A DNA stretch of 64,000 bases from Ophiodon elongatus. Lineage: Eukaryota; Chordata; Actinopteri; Perciformes; Hexagrammidae. The notes under the pieces were generated by a model that worked only from the letters and a program-made list of their open reading frames with translations, was not told the DNA's origin and did no database searches. The translations under genes and the position numbers were made by a program. Shown here piece by piece: positions 26,525 to 39,080 of the stretch. The first letter of the stretch is position 1; each line of letters starts with the position of its first letter. The stretch is from NCBI GenBank assembly GCA_016806645.1, contig JACSYO010000570.1, positions 5,082,501 to 5,146,500 of the forward strand. The letters are read 5' to 3'.

Positions 26525-27255
26525 CACAAATTGCTACCGTCATGTCCGTATATCTTCCAATAAATCGTTAACGTAAAAATGATTGAGATCATCATGAGGT
26601 CTATCATACAATATAATGTAAAAACTTATTGAGGTCATGTCCTGTGGAAAGACGACAACGTGAAAATTATCACTGTTATGTCCATACATCCTACGATAAG
26701 TTAGTATTGTAAAACTTACAATGTTATGTATATCGTACAATAAGTCGATAGGGTAAATATTATAAAAGTTAGTCTGTATTTGATACAATAAGTCGATACG
26801 ATGAAAATTACTGAGGTTATGGCCATATATCGTACAATAAGTTGATAAAGGTAAAACTACTGAGGTAACGTCCATATATCGTACAATAAGAGTTGATTAA
26901 GGTACAACTTCCGAGGTCACGTCTATAAATCGTACAGTAAGTTTATAAAGGTAAAACTACTGAGGTAACGTCCATATATCGTACAATAAGAGTTGATAAA
27001 GGTAAAACTACCGAGGTCACGTCTATAAATCATACAATAAATTGATAAAGGTAAAACTACTGAGGTAACGTCCATATATCGTACAATAAGAGTTGATAAA
27101 GGTAAAACTATTGAGGTCACGTCTATAAATTGTACAATAAATTGATAAAGGTAAAACAACTGAGGTCACGTCCATATATCGTATAATAAGTTGATAGCGT
27201 AAATATTTTCGAGTTTATGTCCATATGTCGTACGATAAATCGATAACGTAATTAT
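26525..27255. repeat. satellite with alternating 49/51-bp monomers
   Basis: The landmark GAGGT falls at 26813, 26862, 26913, 26962, 27013, 27062, 27113 and 27162, so spacings alternate exactly 49 and 51 bp. One monomer type reads GTCTATAAATCGTACAATAA, the other TCCATATATCGTACAATAAG with an extra AG before TTGATAAAGG. Pairs thus form a 100-bp higher-order unit. Copies upstream of 26800 are more diverged. Minus-strand open frames with a repeating pattern here are by-products of the repeat. Confidence 0.9.
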
Positions 27256-27785
27256 CGTGACAGGCTCGGAATTTGATTAATTAGGGTTAGCCAAAAATGA
27301 AGTCTTGCCATCTGGTATTTTGCCAATAACAGTTTCTCATTATGTTTATATAATACTTCACACATCATGTTGCAGTTTAGAGTTTGATCATATAAACAAT
27401 TATAGATGACTTATTCCATATCGCCCATTTTAGGAGGAAAAAGGTGCTCAGATGAAGATGTACTGTCAGTTCAGTGAGGATGGGGCTGATGGTAACATTT
27501 ACGTACATGCTAACGACAGCCGTAAACAATCCTTATCCCTTTCTCTCCCACGTCAATGTTCCTCGTGAGCTTTTTGCACCCAGTTCTCATGGATAGTTTA
27601 CCGTACTAGGTTGTCGTTTTAGTCACAGTTTTGGAGTGCGGGCGGCATAAAGCACGTATAAATGACAAGCGTGCGTCCTCAGGCCGCGACCTTAGCTCAG
27701 CCGTGAATCATCGCTCTCCGTTTCCGTGACCGTGTGTCTACCTGCCACACACACTCACTCCATCACTGTGGGATGTGCCGGGTTT

Positions 27786-27868
<83 letters not shown>

Positions 27869-27923
27869 ATATATATATATATATTTAATAATAATATTAC
27901 ATATATATTTTTTTTTTGTTTGT

Positions 27924-27979
<56 letters not shown>
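27786..27979. repeat. TA microsatellite, compound
   Basis: Blocks of TATATA with CATATA interruptions surround a T-rich spacer (27880-27922). Frames through it give Tyr/Ile runs only. Confidence 0.95.
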
Positions 27980-27982
<3 letters not shown>

Positions 27983-29606
27983 GCCACTAGTGGCGATGGC
28001 TTCATCACACCTCAGGTGTTTGTGCTGCGATAATGCCACCAGGCTGGTCCTCTCCAGCTCTGTCTCTTTCTCTCCCACCATCATCTGGTGGAGAGGATGA
28101 CTCACTCGTGAGCGCAGGGTATTTTCTCACGGCTCCGCCATATCGCGATCAGCACCTCACACCGCGCAGCGACCAGCTGTCGGGGCATCCCGATGGAAAA
28201 AGCAATCGCTCTCTCGACTTCACCCCTCCGTTCCTACACGTTAACCTTCATGAGAGAGGAAAAATGCATGGGAAAATGAGGCGTAACTTTTCGGAAGATA
28301 TCACACGAAACCGGTGCACGAGGATACGTTGGCAGGTGACGAATCAAAGGAAAACACAGACATCACTAACATAGATCCTCCCGGTCGGGTTCAGGTCCAC
28401 TTCTTTAAAGACGAGGTGTGTTTGGCAAAATCGACGTGTTTGTCTGTCGTCGCCCGCGCTGTAATATGATTCCACACAGCGGGGGACATGGATGTGCTTG
28501 TCGTGAACGGTGTAAAGTTAAGCCAGTTAGCCGGGCATGCTAACAGTAGCTCACATTAAAGCAGATAAATGCACCGTTTCGTCCACTCCTTACCGTCGCG
28601 GTTGTAGAGGGAGGGCTGTGGATGAACCATCTTTTGGCATCGGCTTGTTGGTCGGACAAAACCTTCGGGTCTGATAACTTGAACTTAATATGAAAAAATA
28701 ATCAACAGAATAGTCGTCAATAGCTTAGCTGCATCCCTAGAGTTTTACCCCACGAGGAGATGATGACTGCTTTGATAATGTTTGTTGTTTTACTTTGTGC
28801 AGGGATTGAAAAAGCTGAAATGAAAATGATTACATTTTTTACAAGAACTACATAAAACCATTTCAAATCCTCTGCCAGTCCCTTGAGCCCACATTGGAAT
28901 CCACTGTCCTAATCCACTACGTTTCCCAGCGCTGGCACAAAACATGCAGTTATTGCTTGGACGGGGACTTTCTCTCCTGCGTGGGGGCCTCTGCTGTTCC
29001 TCCCTGCCTGCCCCCCCTCCCACCGCACTGATCACTTCCATATGGGCTGGAAGCGCTCCCCATACTGCGCACCGCACCGTGAGTGATCGCTGATTAATGA
29101 GAGGGAGACAAAAAAGACTGAGAGGAAGAGACAGATGAAGGGGAAGAAAAAAATGGTTCGAGGAGGGCGAGTCGGTGAGGCGGAGAGTTATAAATTGAGT
29201 GGAGAAGAAGAAGAAAAAAGAAAGAAAAGCTGAAATTTGAAGACGTGGAAAATAAGGAAAAAGGAAGGATGGAGATGTGGCAGGGGATGCTCTCCAGAGC
29301 CCCCTTCATCCTTCCTTCCGTCCAGGCCCAGCTGCACTCCTCCACGAACAAACCCTCGGGTCATCCCTCAGTCCCAGTATACCGCTCTTCCTCCCGCTCC
29401 CCAACCCTCTCGTTCATTCTCACGGCGAGGACACCCGCTCCACAACATTTATCTGGGTTTGCTCGCATGTTTTGATTCAGCTTCATAGAATTTATCATCC
29501 TCCCCCGCTTTTGGAAAAACAGCTGACTCTGGCCTTTCCAGAGCAGAGCATTGCTTTATTTGTAGGGATGGTTTCCAGCCAAAAAGGGCAAACGAGTCGA
29601 TTTAGT

Positions 29607-29643
29607 GAGAGAGAGAGAGAGCGAGCGAGAGAGAGAGAGAGAG
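29607..29643. repeat. GA microsatellite
   Basis: GAGAGA interrupted by GCGAGCGA. Confidence 0.9.
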
Positions 29644-30300
29644 AAAATAAATACCACAGCAATGAGTCAGTTGCTAATGAATCTATTCTAATCACGGCCA
29701 AAAAGTCTAAAGTGTGTGGCGGTGTGTCCGTCTTACGGGAAACAAATCGTACCGTAGTAGAAAGCAGCTAAATTGAGAGTCTGAGCAGCTGAAATGTTCA
29801 CCGTCTCTGTGATTTCATAGGGAACTATGGGAGGAAGTGTACATCAGGCTAAGAAAACACCCCTGAGATTGTCATGAATTCGCCCCCATAACTAGGAAAT
29901 GAATGGACCATGCCATGAATCAAAAACTTTGATGAACCCAAGGTTCATGGAAGTAGCTCAGTGGCGCATGAAGCAAAAAGTTAATTTCCGAGTCCAGAAT
30001 TTAGACGAAAACACCTGGATTATCCGCATGATGGGCCCATAGAGGATACTCTGTGTGGTTGTCTTTAACCCCGCCTCCCAGCCCTCGGTCCAGGCTCACT
30101 TCTTGGGCTCATTCACATCAACAGAAGGAGGAGGAGAAGTCTGGATTCGGCTATTAAATAAATAAATAAGAGAGTACCAAAACAGAGGATGTATTCATGA
30201 CAACAAAAATAAAATAAGATAAATAAATGGAAATAATAGACAAACGTAATTAATATAAATATATTATCGTAGTAAGGGTATGAGCACAGAAAGAAAATAG

Positions 30301-30418
30301 AGACTAGAATAAATATAATAATATGCTATGTAATAGATAAATATTATATATATTATTTATCTATGTCATATATTATGTATCTATATCATAGCATATAATT
30401 ATATATATATTCTAGTCT
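30301..30418. repeat. 118-bp AT-rich inverted repeat (hairpin)
   Basis: The left arm starts AGACTAGAATAAATATAATA and the right arm ends TATATATATTCTAGTCT; the arms pair over most of their length (AATATGCTATG against CATAGCATAT) around a short loop near 30350. It may be a tiny MITE or a hairpin transcript; I see no named family. Confidence 0.8.
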
Positions 30419-33316
30419 TCTCAATTTGTTTTGTATGATTGTGGATTTCAATTGGTAACATTTGAAAAAATGACTTTTACAACCTAATGATTTAAATAAG
30501 GGATGTTCATGTGTTCATACTAGTACGTAAACAGTAACAGTAATCTTTCCCCCATCTAAGTCTATGGGGAAAAAGTATTTTTGGGCCCCCGTGGCATCTC
30601 GTGACGGACCCAGAAATTGTAATTCCACCGTTTGGCCACCATGCAAAAATGTGCTTCAAAAGACCCGCCGCTCTTCCTGGAGTTTGGCGAAGCCGTGTTG
30701 CAATGGTCAACACTGTGTGATCTGCTCCGCGACAGACGTAACACACTGATGTCCACATACAGGGCACTCAGCCGAACTCCCCATTGGGCCTCTTCAGAAA
30801 CAGCGGATGACATTTCAGCCACCCCGTTTTCTTTGCTTTGTTTCTATTTTTAGACGGTTGGCTTGTTATGTAACCGTGGCCCCATCGGCAGCGAAAATAT
30901 CACAATTTCCACCCGCAGCAGTGATGCAGCGAGTCAGTACGATCAGGGAGCATAATATAGGGTGTCCCGATTCTGTTATTCATCTCGTGGCACCACAGGA
31001 CCAAAAACCCATCGTCTGAATCCAAGGAGCCGAGCATCATCCGACATGCAGTGTCAACATCTCTCTGCCTTTAGCCCTCCTGCGCCCTGTTTATCTCTCT
31101 CTCTGCCTCCTCTCCTCCGCACACCCACACCCTGCCACCGCCAGGATGTGACATCACGCCGCCCAAGCCCCATCACCCCCCCCCCGCCCCCCCAGGAGTT
31201 GCTCTGTTCCTCTTTGAAGTCGGCGCCGCTCTGAACTCGGAGGCCTCATTAACATTAATGAAGGGGACGGAAATATTCTCATCTCATATCCCATTCTCCG
31301 TTCCTATTCTCAGACCTGCAGATATTTTTCACATCTTGTCTGCGTCCTTCTGCTCCATTAGGGACCTTTCAACGCGAGGTAATGTCCACGTATTTCTATA
31401 ACTGGACTCGGAGGTATCTGAACGGGGATCGCTCTGCTGTTTCTGTGAAGCTTCAAAATAAAGCTGAAAAGCGTGATGTCGGGCTGCGTCGTATTAAAAG
31501 GGGCTAAATTTGTGTGCGTTGCAATCCGAGCTTCTCTGTGCTTTGTTGACGTAGCACGCATGCTAGTTCATGCGAGTTCCAGTTAGCGTGCCCCTCTTTG
31601 CGAGCCAATCGCCTGCCGCTCTGCACTGCGCCCACACAGCTGTTACCGCCGATAACTTCTGGTCTGACACACAGACCAGAAACGCACCATATGTCCAAGC
31701 TGTATGTAGCCGTCAGCGAGACCGGAACTACAGAAAAGCCCTTTTTATTGGGAGAAACACAGGGAGCCCCAGTGTAAAGTATAAACGTGCAAGTGGCACT
31801 TGCCCTGTGCAGACGCGCTGATAGCAGGCAAGCGGTGTTGTCTCAGTGGAGAGAGCTAACTAGCAGAAGAGGAGGGTCAACAGGACTAGATGACACCGGT
31901 CAAGTACTTAACAAGCAGGAAATCTACCTTCCGCTGTGATTTTTTTCCTCTTATCATCATACATCATATCCCTGAAATAGCTGCGAAGGCAAAAAAAAAA
32001 AAAAGGAGCAAACGCAGCAGCACCTAACGTGCGCCAATCTCAGCGGGGAACGTTAATGACGCTGCCATTAACGTCAATGAAAGATAATTGTACACTTTCT
32101 TTCCCCTGTAATGTATTCAGAAGGAGAGAGGGGGGGGGGGGCACATTTCCTTCCTTCTCGAAACACTTCGGGATGGATTTCCTGTTGGCTTTTAGCTCGC
32201 AGCGGTTCTAAAGAAGTGGAACACTGGAGGGGGGGGGGCCTCCAGCTGGATCACGCCCGCTTATAATCACCCCACAGTATGTTCACCCCACACAGATAAA
32301 TGCACGGTTGTGCATATCGCACGCACGTATTTGTTTTGTGATGCAGGCACGCTTGCGGTGCAGGTTTGTGACTTTACTCCGTGGTTATGAGAGCGCGCTG
32401 ACATCCCGTCTGACTGCGGCCAACAAAACACGCAGCAATGCAGTCGTTATGTTTACCGCTCGGATGGGATTGCTCAAAGCGCCCTCTCTGATTGGCTGCG
32501 TGCAATCAAGAGAGCCAGAGCCTCAGGCCGCAAGCAAAAATCATACAGATTCAATCCCTCCTTTGGAGAATTGTTGAGTGTTTTCCTTCTGCCTATTGTA
32601 AGCTCACACACACGTCAATATCTCTATGGGGGGGCGGGGGGGGGGCTCTGTCCGCACCACCACCAGCACCTTTAAGGCTCCTGGAAGTCACTGCGCTCCA
32701 GTCAAGAAGTAGTCCCGCAGACCCTAACCCTCCACGTCAGGCTCAGAAATGGCTTTTTTTATATCAGCGTTACCACACGTAGCATAAAGATGTGTAGTTA
32801 TGGATGAATTATCCCGCCTTTCTCTCCTATCCATGTCCAGTTCCGGTTTGTTTCTGCTCACAGCTAGCCAGTTGTTGGATATATAGGAGCGGAGGTGTCA
32901 GTGCAGCCTGGAAGAAATGTTTGTGTTGGGGAAACAAAAAAATAAAAACAAAACTGCAGTGCTTCTGTCAGTCAGCTTCTGTTGTCGTAACGACGCACAC
33001 AAGGAGAGGTGTGAACGTGTGAGAGCCGAATGTGTGTTTGTATGGATGTGTTCCGACGCGGTCTCGCACATCAAACTCTCGCTCAGTGATTCCCCCCCCC
33101 CGCACCCCCACCCCCCGCTCCAGGCTGTGACACTCTACGCGCCCCTCTATAGCGTCTTCCAACGGACTTCCAACGTAGGTTTACTTTGTTTTTAGGGTTT
33201 GCTTGGTTTCGGAAACAACACTAGGTTTAGGAAAAGATCATGGTTTGTGGTATGTGTGTTTGTTACGTAAAATAACTAACGCCATATACTTAAGTTGGGT
33301 AACAAAAGTAAGTCAA

Positions 33317-33838
33317 ATTAAAGGGCCACCTCCCAGTCTGAAAAGTGAAGCCAATACAGTAGTGCCTTAAACCTTCATTCTCTCTAATGACCATCAGGGG
33401 GCGACGCCTCCGGGTACAAAAAGAAGTCCAATCGTATAGACCTATTATTACCTCAGTAAACATTGTAAACATGAGTTCATGGTGTAAATCTCTAGTTTCA
33501 AGTCTTCTTCTCTACAGCATAATGTTCATTTAGTAAATGTGGTCCATTTAGAGTCAAAAAGACCATAAAGCAGAGAATGCTTTAGGGCGGGGCTTACTTT
33601 GATTGACAGGTCGCTGCCACACCGTTGTCCGGTCTGGGAGCTGTCGGCCTTTTTAAACTTCAACCCTTTCACTGTGTGTTTTCAGTTCATGAAAGGTAAT
33701 TGAAGCCTTTTCGGTTGCCTAAAAATGCCCTTTTCAGCATTCGGTTGTAGCGATGGACAAAAACCAGGGCACACAAACCAATGGGTGGCTTTTCATTGAC
33801 TACGTCCACTTCTTTCATACAGTCTATGGATAGAATAG
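33317..33838 (+). repeat. dispersed repeat family 1, copy B, nested
   Basis: This is the same family as the copy at 9586. It is flanked by GTCAA at 33312-33316 and 33839-33843 and interrupts another repeat that continues on both sides, so both ends are defined by the interruption: 522 bp with an apparent 5-bp target duplication. It carries CCATCAGGGGGCGAC at 33391. Confidence 0.8.
33391..33405 (+). promoter_or_regulatory. CTCF-core-like motif in repeat copy B
   Basis: CCATCAGGGGGCGAC. Motif match only. Confidence 0.35.
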
Positions 33839-34705
33839 GTCAACGTTGACTTGGGACACGAACGGCTGTCTCCTGGGTGAAAGTCCTATCTGTGTTAGAC
33901 ACGGCCGTCTGTCCCCCAACCAACTTAAAGAACGACGTGTTCACATTGCAGTGAGCTGAAAGCTCGACAGGCGTAATGCCGACACTACAGGCTGGCTGTG
34001 CACCGAGATTTACGTCAAACCCTGGACTGGCATGTTAATCAGCAGCGTGTGCACGTGCAGCCGACCGTTTTTACGGTGTGCGCACGTGTCTGAGCCTCAT
34101 GTGGTTTGTTCTGGTCACTGTGGACCCTCCAGTTTTTCATGCATTTACAACCTTGAAACGGATACTTTAAAAAAAAAAACAAAGAACACAACATGTTGTG
34201 TCCTCCTCTCATTGCTTCCCCATCCTGTGCTCCCTTCGCTTTTTCTTCTCCTAAGGCAGTCTGTGTTCATCTGCTACTCCATTTTTACACTCGCTGCATC
34301 TCTCGCTCCCCTCTCCCTCTCTGTCTCTTTCTCTACCTGCATTTTGGATTGTGTCACTTTTGGTGCATTCGACACACTGGCTGGCTGTCAATCATGTGAT
34401 GGCTCATTAAAGGGGCACTCGTAAACATAAAAAGGTCAGTTTACAGTTTAGCCTGTATAAAGAAAACTAAAGTTCTACATTGTCTTTGTGTCTCTGCAGG
34501 AGATTTTTTCTCACGGTCTGAGAAAATTACCCTTATGATGTACCCTTGGCATTTACCGGACAGTGATGGTCTCACAACATAATGTTAGAAGCATCATGGG
34601 AAATGTAGGATCATTGTTTTAGGAATAAAAATCAAGATATTTAGGCTTCTGTTGCTTCAATTCTGGCCGTTCCTTTTTTAATCGGTCTTCTGTGAGTCCC
34701 TTAAC

Positions 34706-35005
34706 TAGGGCTGGGCAACATATCGATATTAAATCGATATCATGATACGAGACTAGATGTCATCGTATATTTTGGATATCATAATATGGCATAAGTGTTG
34801 ACTTTTCCTGGTATTTAAAGGCTGCATTGCAGTAAAGTGATGCCGTTTTCTGAACCTACCAGACTGACGAGCTGTTCTTTTATTTGCCTTTTACCTACTT
34901 TGTCATTATGTCCACATTACCGATGATGATTTATCCAAAAAGTTATTGTGTGAAAGCACCAATGGTCACGCCCGCAATATTGTTGCAATATCGATATCGA
35001 GTGCT
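34706..35005. repeat. MITE-like repeat family 4, copy with intact left end
   Basis: It opens TAGGGCTGGGCAACATATCG and contains several TATCGATA palindromes near both ends (34721-34745 and 34988-35000). Its middle matches 16590-16710. It has no coding content. Confidence 0.65.
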
Positions 35006-35982
35006 TTGTTGAAAAATAAGTGCGATATTTGGTTTTCTCCAATTCGCTTTTTCTGGCCGGCTCTTACGTACCTGGCACTCGGGAAAAGTCTCAGTCGGCT
35101 GCGATCTGCATCCTCAGTACCACTAGTAGCCGCCTAATCCTACACACCTGGCCCTTTAAAACACAAGGCTGCCAGGTGTCCTGCTCCCTAGGCGCGTCGC
35201 TGAAGTCATTTAAGATTGTCTGTTTCTTTTCTTTTCTTTTTTTACTGATGTATATGAAATACAGGCAGCCACCCATGAAGCAGATTTCATTAGTGTTGTG
35301 CTCAAGGGCTGAAATCTGAATGAGATCTCATATGAACTCCCTCCTTGCACTTGTGTGCTCGTGATAGTCTGCAGACGGTATAAAACGGCTAAAAGGAGAT
35401 GTCTGCGAGGTGCTGCTGGTCTCTGGTCTCTAAGTTGTTAATGTCATTGAAGGAATGCGGAAGGATGTGGATTCATCACAACGTACTGCACTCTTCGTTT
35501 AATTCATCAATGCACCGTAGACATTTGCTTGCTAAATAGGAAAGGACGCTGTGTTTAGATTGTGCTGGGATTTCTTCACCTTAGTTGAAACTAGAGTGCC
35601 GCGTTTGATAACACCAGGGAGCGCCCTGGTACGGTGGTTACGGCTGACAATGCCGTCCCAGCAGACGGCGGCGTAGTGGAGGACTGCCCTCTGGTTCCCC
35701 CCGTTCCCTTCCTCGGGTTGAACGCCGTTGCACTTTCGCCGCAGTTTGCACCGTGAGCACCGTTAGCTACGATCCACCGGCTCGCGTTGCGGATGCGAGT
35801 CGTCAAGAGGGAACGTCGACATGCTCCCGATCGTGGGTCTTGCGCCTTTTAAAGCTACATTGGAGAGACCAGCAATGGGCTCAGTTTAAAAAATATATTT
35901 AAAAAAAAGAATTATGCTCTGCATGTCTGTCTGACCATTACATCAGGTTGTGTGATCGTCTCCTGTCTCTGTGTTCCTGCAG

Positions 35983-36148
35983 TGAACAGAGCATCTGCCA
36001 GGCGCGAGCCGCCGTCATGGTGTACGACGATGCCAACAAGAAGTGGGTCCCGGCCGGTGGTTCCACGGGCTTCAGCAGAGTCCATATCTACCACCACACA
36101 GGCAACAACGCCTTCCGCGTGGTGGGACGCAAGATCCAAGACCATCAG
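35983..36148 (+). CDS. ENAH: ENAH (Mena) exon 2: N-terminal half of EVH1 domain
   Basis: This internal exon encodes residues 2-57 of Mena, an Ena/VASP protein that binds FPPPP-type ligands through EVH1 and promotes actin filament elongation at focal adhesions, filopodia and lamellipodia. It follows a pyrimidine-rich acceptor ending CCTGCAG and stops at CATCAG before GTGAGT. The first base completes the Ser2 codon, so the upstream exon must end with two bases of a codon (ATG AG in the usual form). The peptide begins EQSICQARAAVMVYDDANKK and carries Tyr16 and Trp23, two of the three aromatic residues of the ligand groove. The stretch WVPAGGSTGF and the following VHIYHHTGNN match remembered mammalian ENAH; EVL and VASP differ clearly here, which decides the paralogue. 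Residue 45 is Ala where I recall Thr in mammals. The canonical exon 1 was not found. Confidence 0.95.
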
Positions 36149-36355
36149 GTGAGTTTGATCGGACCCGCATGGAGTCACTGTACTAGACACACAGTTACCA
36201 GATATGGTATGTACGTAACGCATGACGACGTCGCTGTAGCCATAGCATCCTGCGGTATTCAGGTGCACACATGCTGCTAGCTATTTAGCATTTTATCGCT
36301 TGCAAAACGATTGCTATTACACTTAAGTTGACCCAAACCCCTTCTTCAGATTCTT

Positions 36356-36357
<2 letters not shown>

Positions 36358-36417
<60 letters not shown>
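36358..36417. repeat. GT microsatellite
   Basis: 30 uninterrupted units, 210 bp downstream of the ENAH exon 2 donor. Confidence 0.97.
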
Positions 36418-36419
<2 letters not shown>

Positions 36420-37652
36420 ATCCAGGCCACCGTGCTGCCATTTTCACAAGTGCAACAATACATGAACTTGACTCTAATACACAGCGAGTAGCTATTGGAA
36501 GACAATGCATTAATGAGTCGATGAGGACCACCGGAGGCATGTGTGTCTGCGTGTGCATGCGTGTGTGTGTAATGACAGCATGTGAGCGATTGTCTTCAAC
36601 GAGTCAGCACGCACTGCCTTTAGAAATCCCACAATCCTCTCTGTCTTGTTGTCTTGAGTTTCGCTGTGTGGCTGGAGGGATGCAGGGAGGAGAATAAGTC
36701 ATGATGCTTCTGCGCCTTCAGCAGTGCAGCATTCTTCTGCAATCAGTGCAGCAGCATCAGGTCATCTATAACAGCAAGAATGTTTGGAACTTCACCCAGA
36801 GACCAGAAATGCAGTGTGTTGTATGGCGACCCCGACGGACTGTTGCTTGGAGTTTTTCACCCCTCTTTCAGCATTGCAAACTATGAAAAGAAAGAACACG
36901 TTAGCCAGCTCTCCAGATACTATTTCCTATTATTGTCAGGTGGCGGCGCTAGTTGGCTTTAGTTTGAAATCTGGACCGTTATCACTCACTGGTACTTGTT
37001 GCTTTGTTCGTCAATGAGCCAAATTAGCATTCACCCTTTGTTTAGCTACCTTAATCCAGCAGTGCTGCATTAATCCATTCGGAGGCGATCCTCGTGAAGG
37101 TGTAAAAGAAACCGACTGCGGTGTTGGTGACCGATTGCAAATGTCACAGCCTCTCCAGTCTGATCGCTGTCGTGACTTATGGTTGCGTAAGCTAATAGGA
37201 TGAGCTAGCTGACGAGTACGAATGTGAAACCGCTGAGGCAAACTGAAGGCGCTGTAGCGAGTCAAGTAGTTTGGCTGAAGGATATGTGCCCGACTCTGAC
37301 AGGCATTAGTTGTAGTCTGGTCAGCGATGATGGTTTGGTCATGTATGGTGGTGTTGAGCGATATGCAGCAGCTGGACAGAGCCATGATCAGTTTGGAGAC
37401 CAGTAACAAGGAAAACGAACGCACACATTTAGATCAAGCACAAAAACAAAAACCCGGCAGTCAACATCACGTAATGTGTTTTTATTTAATTTTTTTATTT
37501 TGTGGGAGCATTTTTCAGTCAAGGGTGAAACAACGCACATATGATGGGTCATATGGGCACAGTAAAAGGTAAGTCTGTGCTCATTGTGCTGCCAGAAAAC
37601 TTTTATTGTGAAACATCTGTGCAGGAAGAGTTGAGTTTCACTGAGTGGACCA

Positions 37653-38150
37653 GGTGGCAACCTCCGGTTCTGAAAAGTGAAGCAGATGCGGAAGTGCCTT
37701 AAACTTGCATTCTCTCGACTAACCAGCAGGGGGCGACTCTTCCGGTTACAAAAAGAAGTCAGACCGTATAGAAGTCTATGAGAAAATGACTCTACTTCTC
37801 ACTTGTTTATTCCCTCAGTAAACATTGTAAACATGAGTTTATGGTCTCAATCTCTAGTTTCAAGTCTTCTTCAATACAGCATGATGTTCATTTAATAAAT
37901 GATGGTCCATTAAGTGTCAAATAGACCATAAAGCAGAGTATGCTTTAGGGCAGGGCTAACTTGTGATTGACGGGTCACTGCTGCTACCAGAGCCAGAACT
38001 CCCCTGCAGTCCTAATATGGTCACTTCCGTTTACTGTTTGCAAAAAGCCAAAATGCCGACGGCCAAAACGCCAAATGCGAGGCTGCAGTCCACAAACAAA
38101 TGTGTGACGTCACTGTGACTACATCCCCTTGCTAAACACAGTCTATGGTG
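37653..38150 (+). repeat. dispersed repeat family 1, copy C
   Basis: It begins near ACCTCCGGTTCTGAAAAGTG and ends ACACAGTCTATGG. It has the AGAAGTCAGACCGTATAGAA segment missing from copy A and carries CCAGCAGGGGGCGAC at 37723. It lies in ENAH intron 2. Confidence 0.8.
37723..37737 (+). promoter_or_regulatory. CTCF-core-like motif in repeat copy C
   Basis: CCAGCAGGGGGCGAC is close to the known CTCF core. It lies between ENAH exons 2 and 3. Confidence 0.4.
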
Positions 38151-39010
38151 AAAACGGTGTTTCTTGGTATGACATCACTGTTGTTGCTATTTACATTTGT
38201 AATAAATACGGAGGAAGTGGACCGAAACGGGAGCCGATCAGAAAACAGGGAAATATGACAAAATAATACATCTCGTTACTTGGACTACTGGAATGTTGTC
38301 ATTATCCTGAATCATGGCGCACAACTAACAAAAACGACAAACACTGGTCGAAGTGTGGCCTCATCAAATAATTGCCTTTTGGACATTTAAATAAAGGATC
38401 GGGTCAGCGGTTCACACTCTGCGCTTCAGGCAGATTTTTCAGCTTGTGCGGCGCCGCCATCATGAGATCAGTTTGCTTTTATTCGCCGCCATCTACAATA
38501 AGCGTCTAGAGTTACACCGTCTCACTTCCTTCTCACATTCAACAAACCCAGAACGCTTATGTGAATCCCTTCCCGCCTGCTAGAGAGCTATTATAATAAC
38601 CCCCGGAAATTGACACTAGATTATTTCGTGCCGCTGTTATTCCATAAACTACCAGATTGGTTTCAGGTTTTAGTGCTAGAAGAGCCATTTATTATCCGGA
38701 TGCGCGGGAGGAAATATTACTTTTTGACGGCAAGTCTCGGTACAATTTAATCTCTCCGTTTCTGAAAATCTCAACTAACCAAGATAAGCGTTGGACTACG
38801 GGGCTCTCCGTGGGGGAACGTGTCGGATTCAGTCCCTCATTAGTCTGGACGTGAGATGACACAGCGATTATGGGATTAAACCACATTACACAATCTTCCA
38901 GCTGTATCGGATGTGAAGCGCTTTCACATCGCTTCACACGGCGCCAAAAAGAAAACAAAATGCACTGATGATGATGCAGATTAAGATCCTTCGATTCAGT
39001 ATGCTTTTCA

Positions 39011-39012
<2 letters not shown>

Positions 39013-39076
<64 letters not shown>
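39013..39076. repeat. GT microsatellite
   Basis: About 32 uninterrupted units in ENAH intron 2. Confidence 0.97.

Positions 39077-39080
<4 letters not shown>

Larger units (their letters stand above)
33185..34005 (+). repeat. dispersed repeat family 2, split by an insertion
   Basis: The outer parts 33185-33316 and 33839-34005 resemble the uninterrupted copy at 57246-57590 (AAGTAAGTCAGCGTTGACTT there, AAGTAAGTCAA and GTCAACGTTGACTT here). The 3' part shares CTCCTGGGTGAAAGTCC and TTCACATTGCAGTGAGCTGA with the other copies. Confidence 0.65.
1..35982 (+). other. ENAH intron 1 or upstream flank
   Basis: This stretch precedes the first recognised ENAH exon. No exon of another gene was recognised on either strand; open frames inside are short or fall in simple repeats. 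I looked for an ATGAG-GT first exon and found only poor candidates (near 5197 and 26593) in unlikely contexts, so the canonical start is probably further upstream. If the candidate exon at 19708 is real, intron proper starts at 19800 for that form. Non-repetitive stretches with nothing I can name include 3540-5060, 6810-8150, 10140-13440, 14760-15070, 15160-16550, 17200-18700, 20150-22300, 22680-24470, 24920-26520, 28000-29600 and 31000-33180. Confidence 0.7.

Noticed and set aside
26540..27159. Minus-strand frames with a repeating FTFIN/LPLSTY pattern
   Set aside because: They follow the 49/51-bp satellite and break where the unit phase changes; not a repeat protein.
27726..28033. Tyr/Ile-rich frames on both strands
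   Set aside because: Translation of a TA microsatellite.
35591..35806. 71-codon GC-rich minus-strand frame just before the ENAH exon
   Set aside because: No domain, no splice partners and antisense to ENAH; may be an unrecognised repeat.
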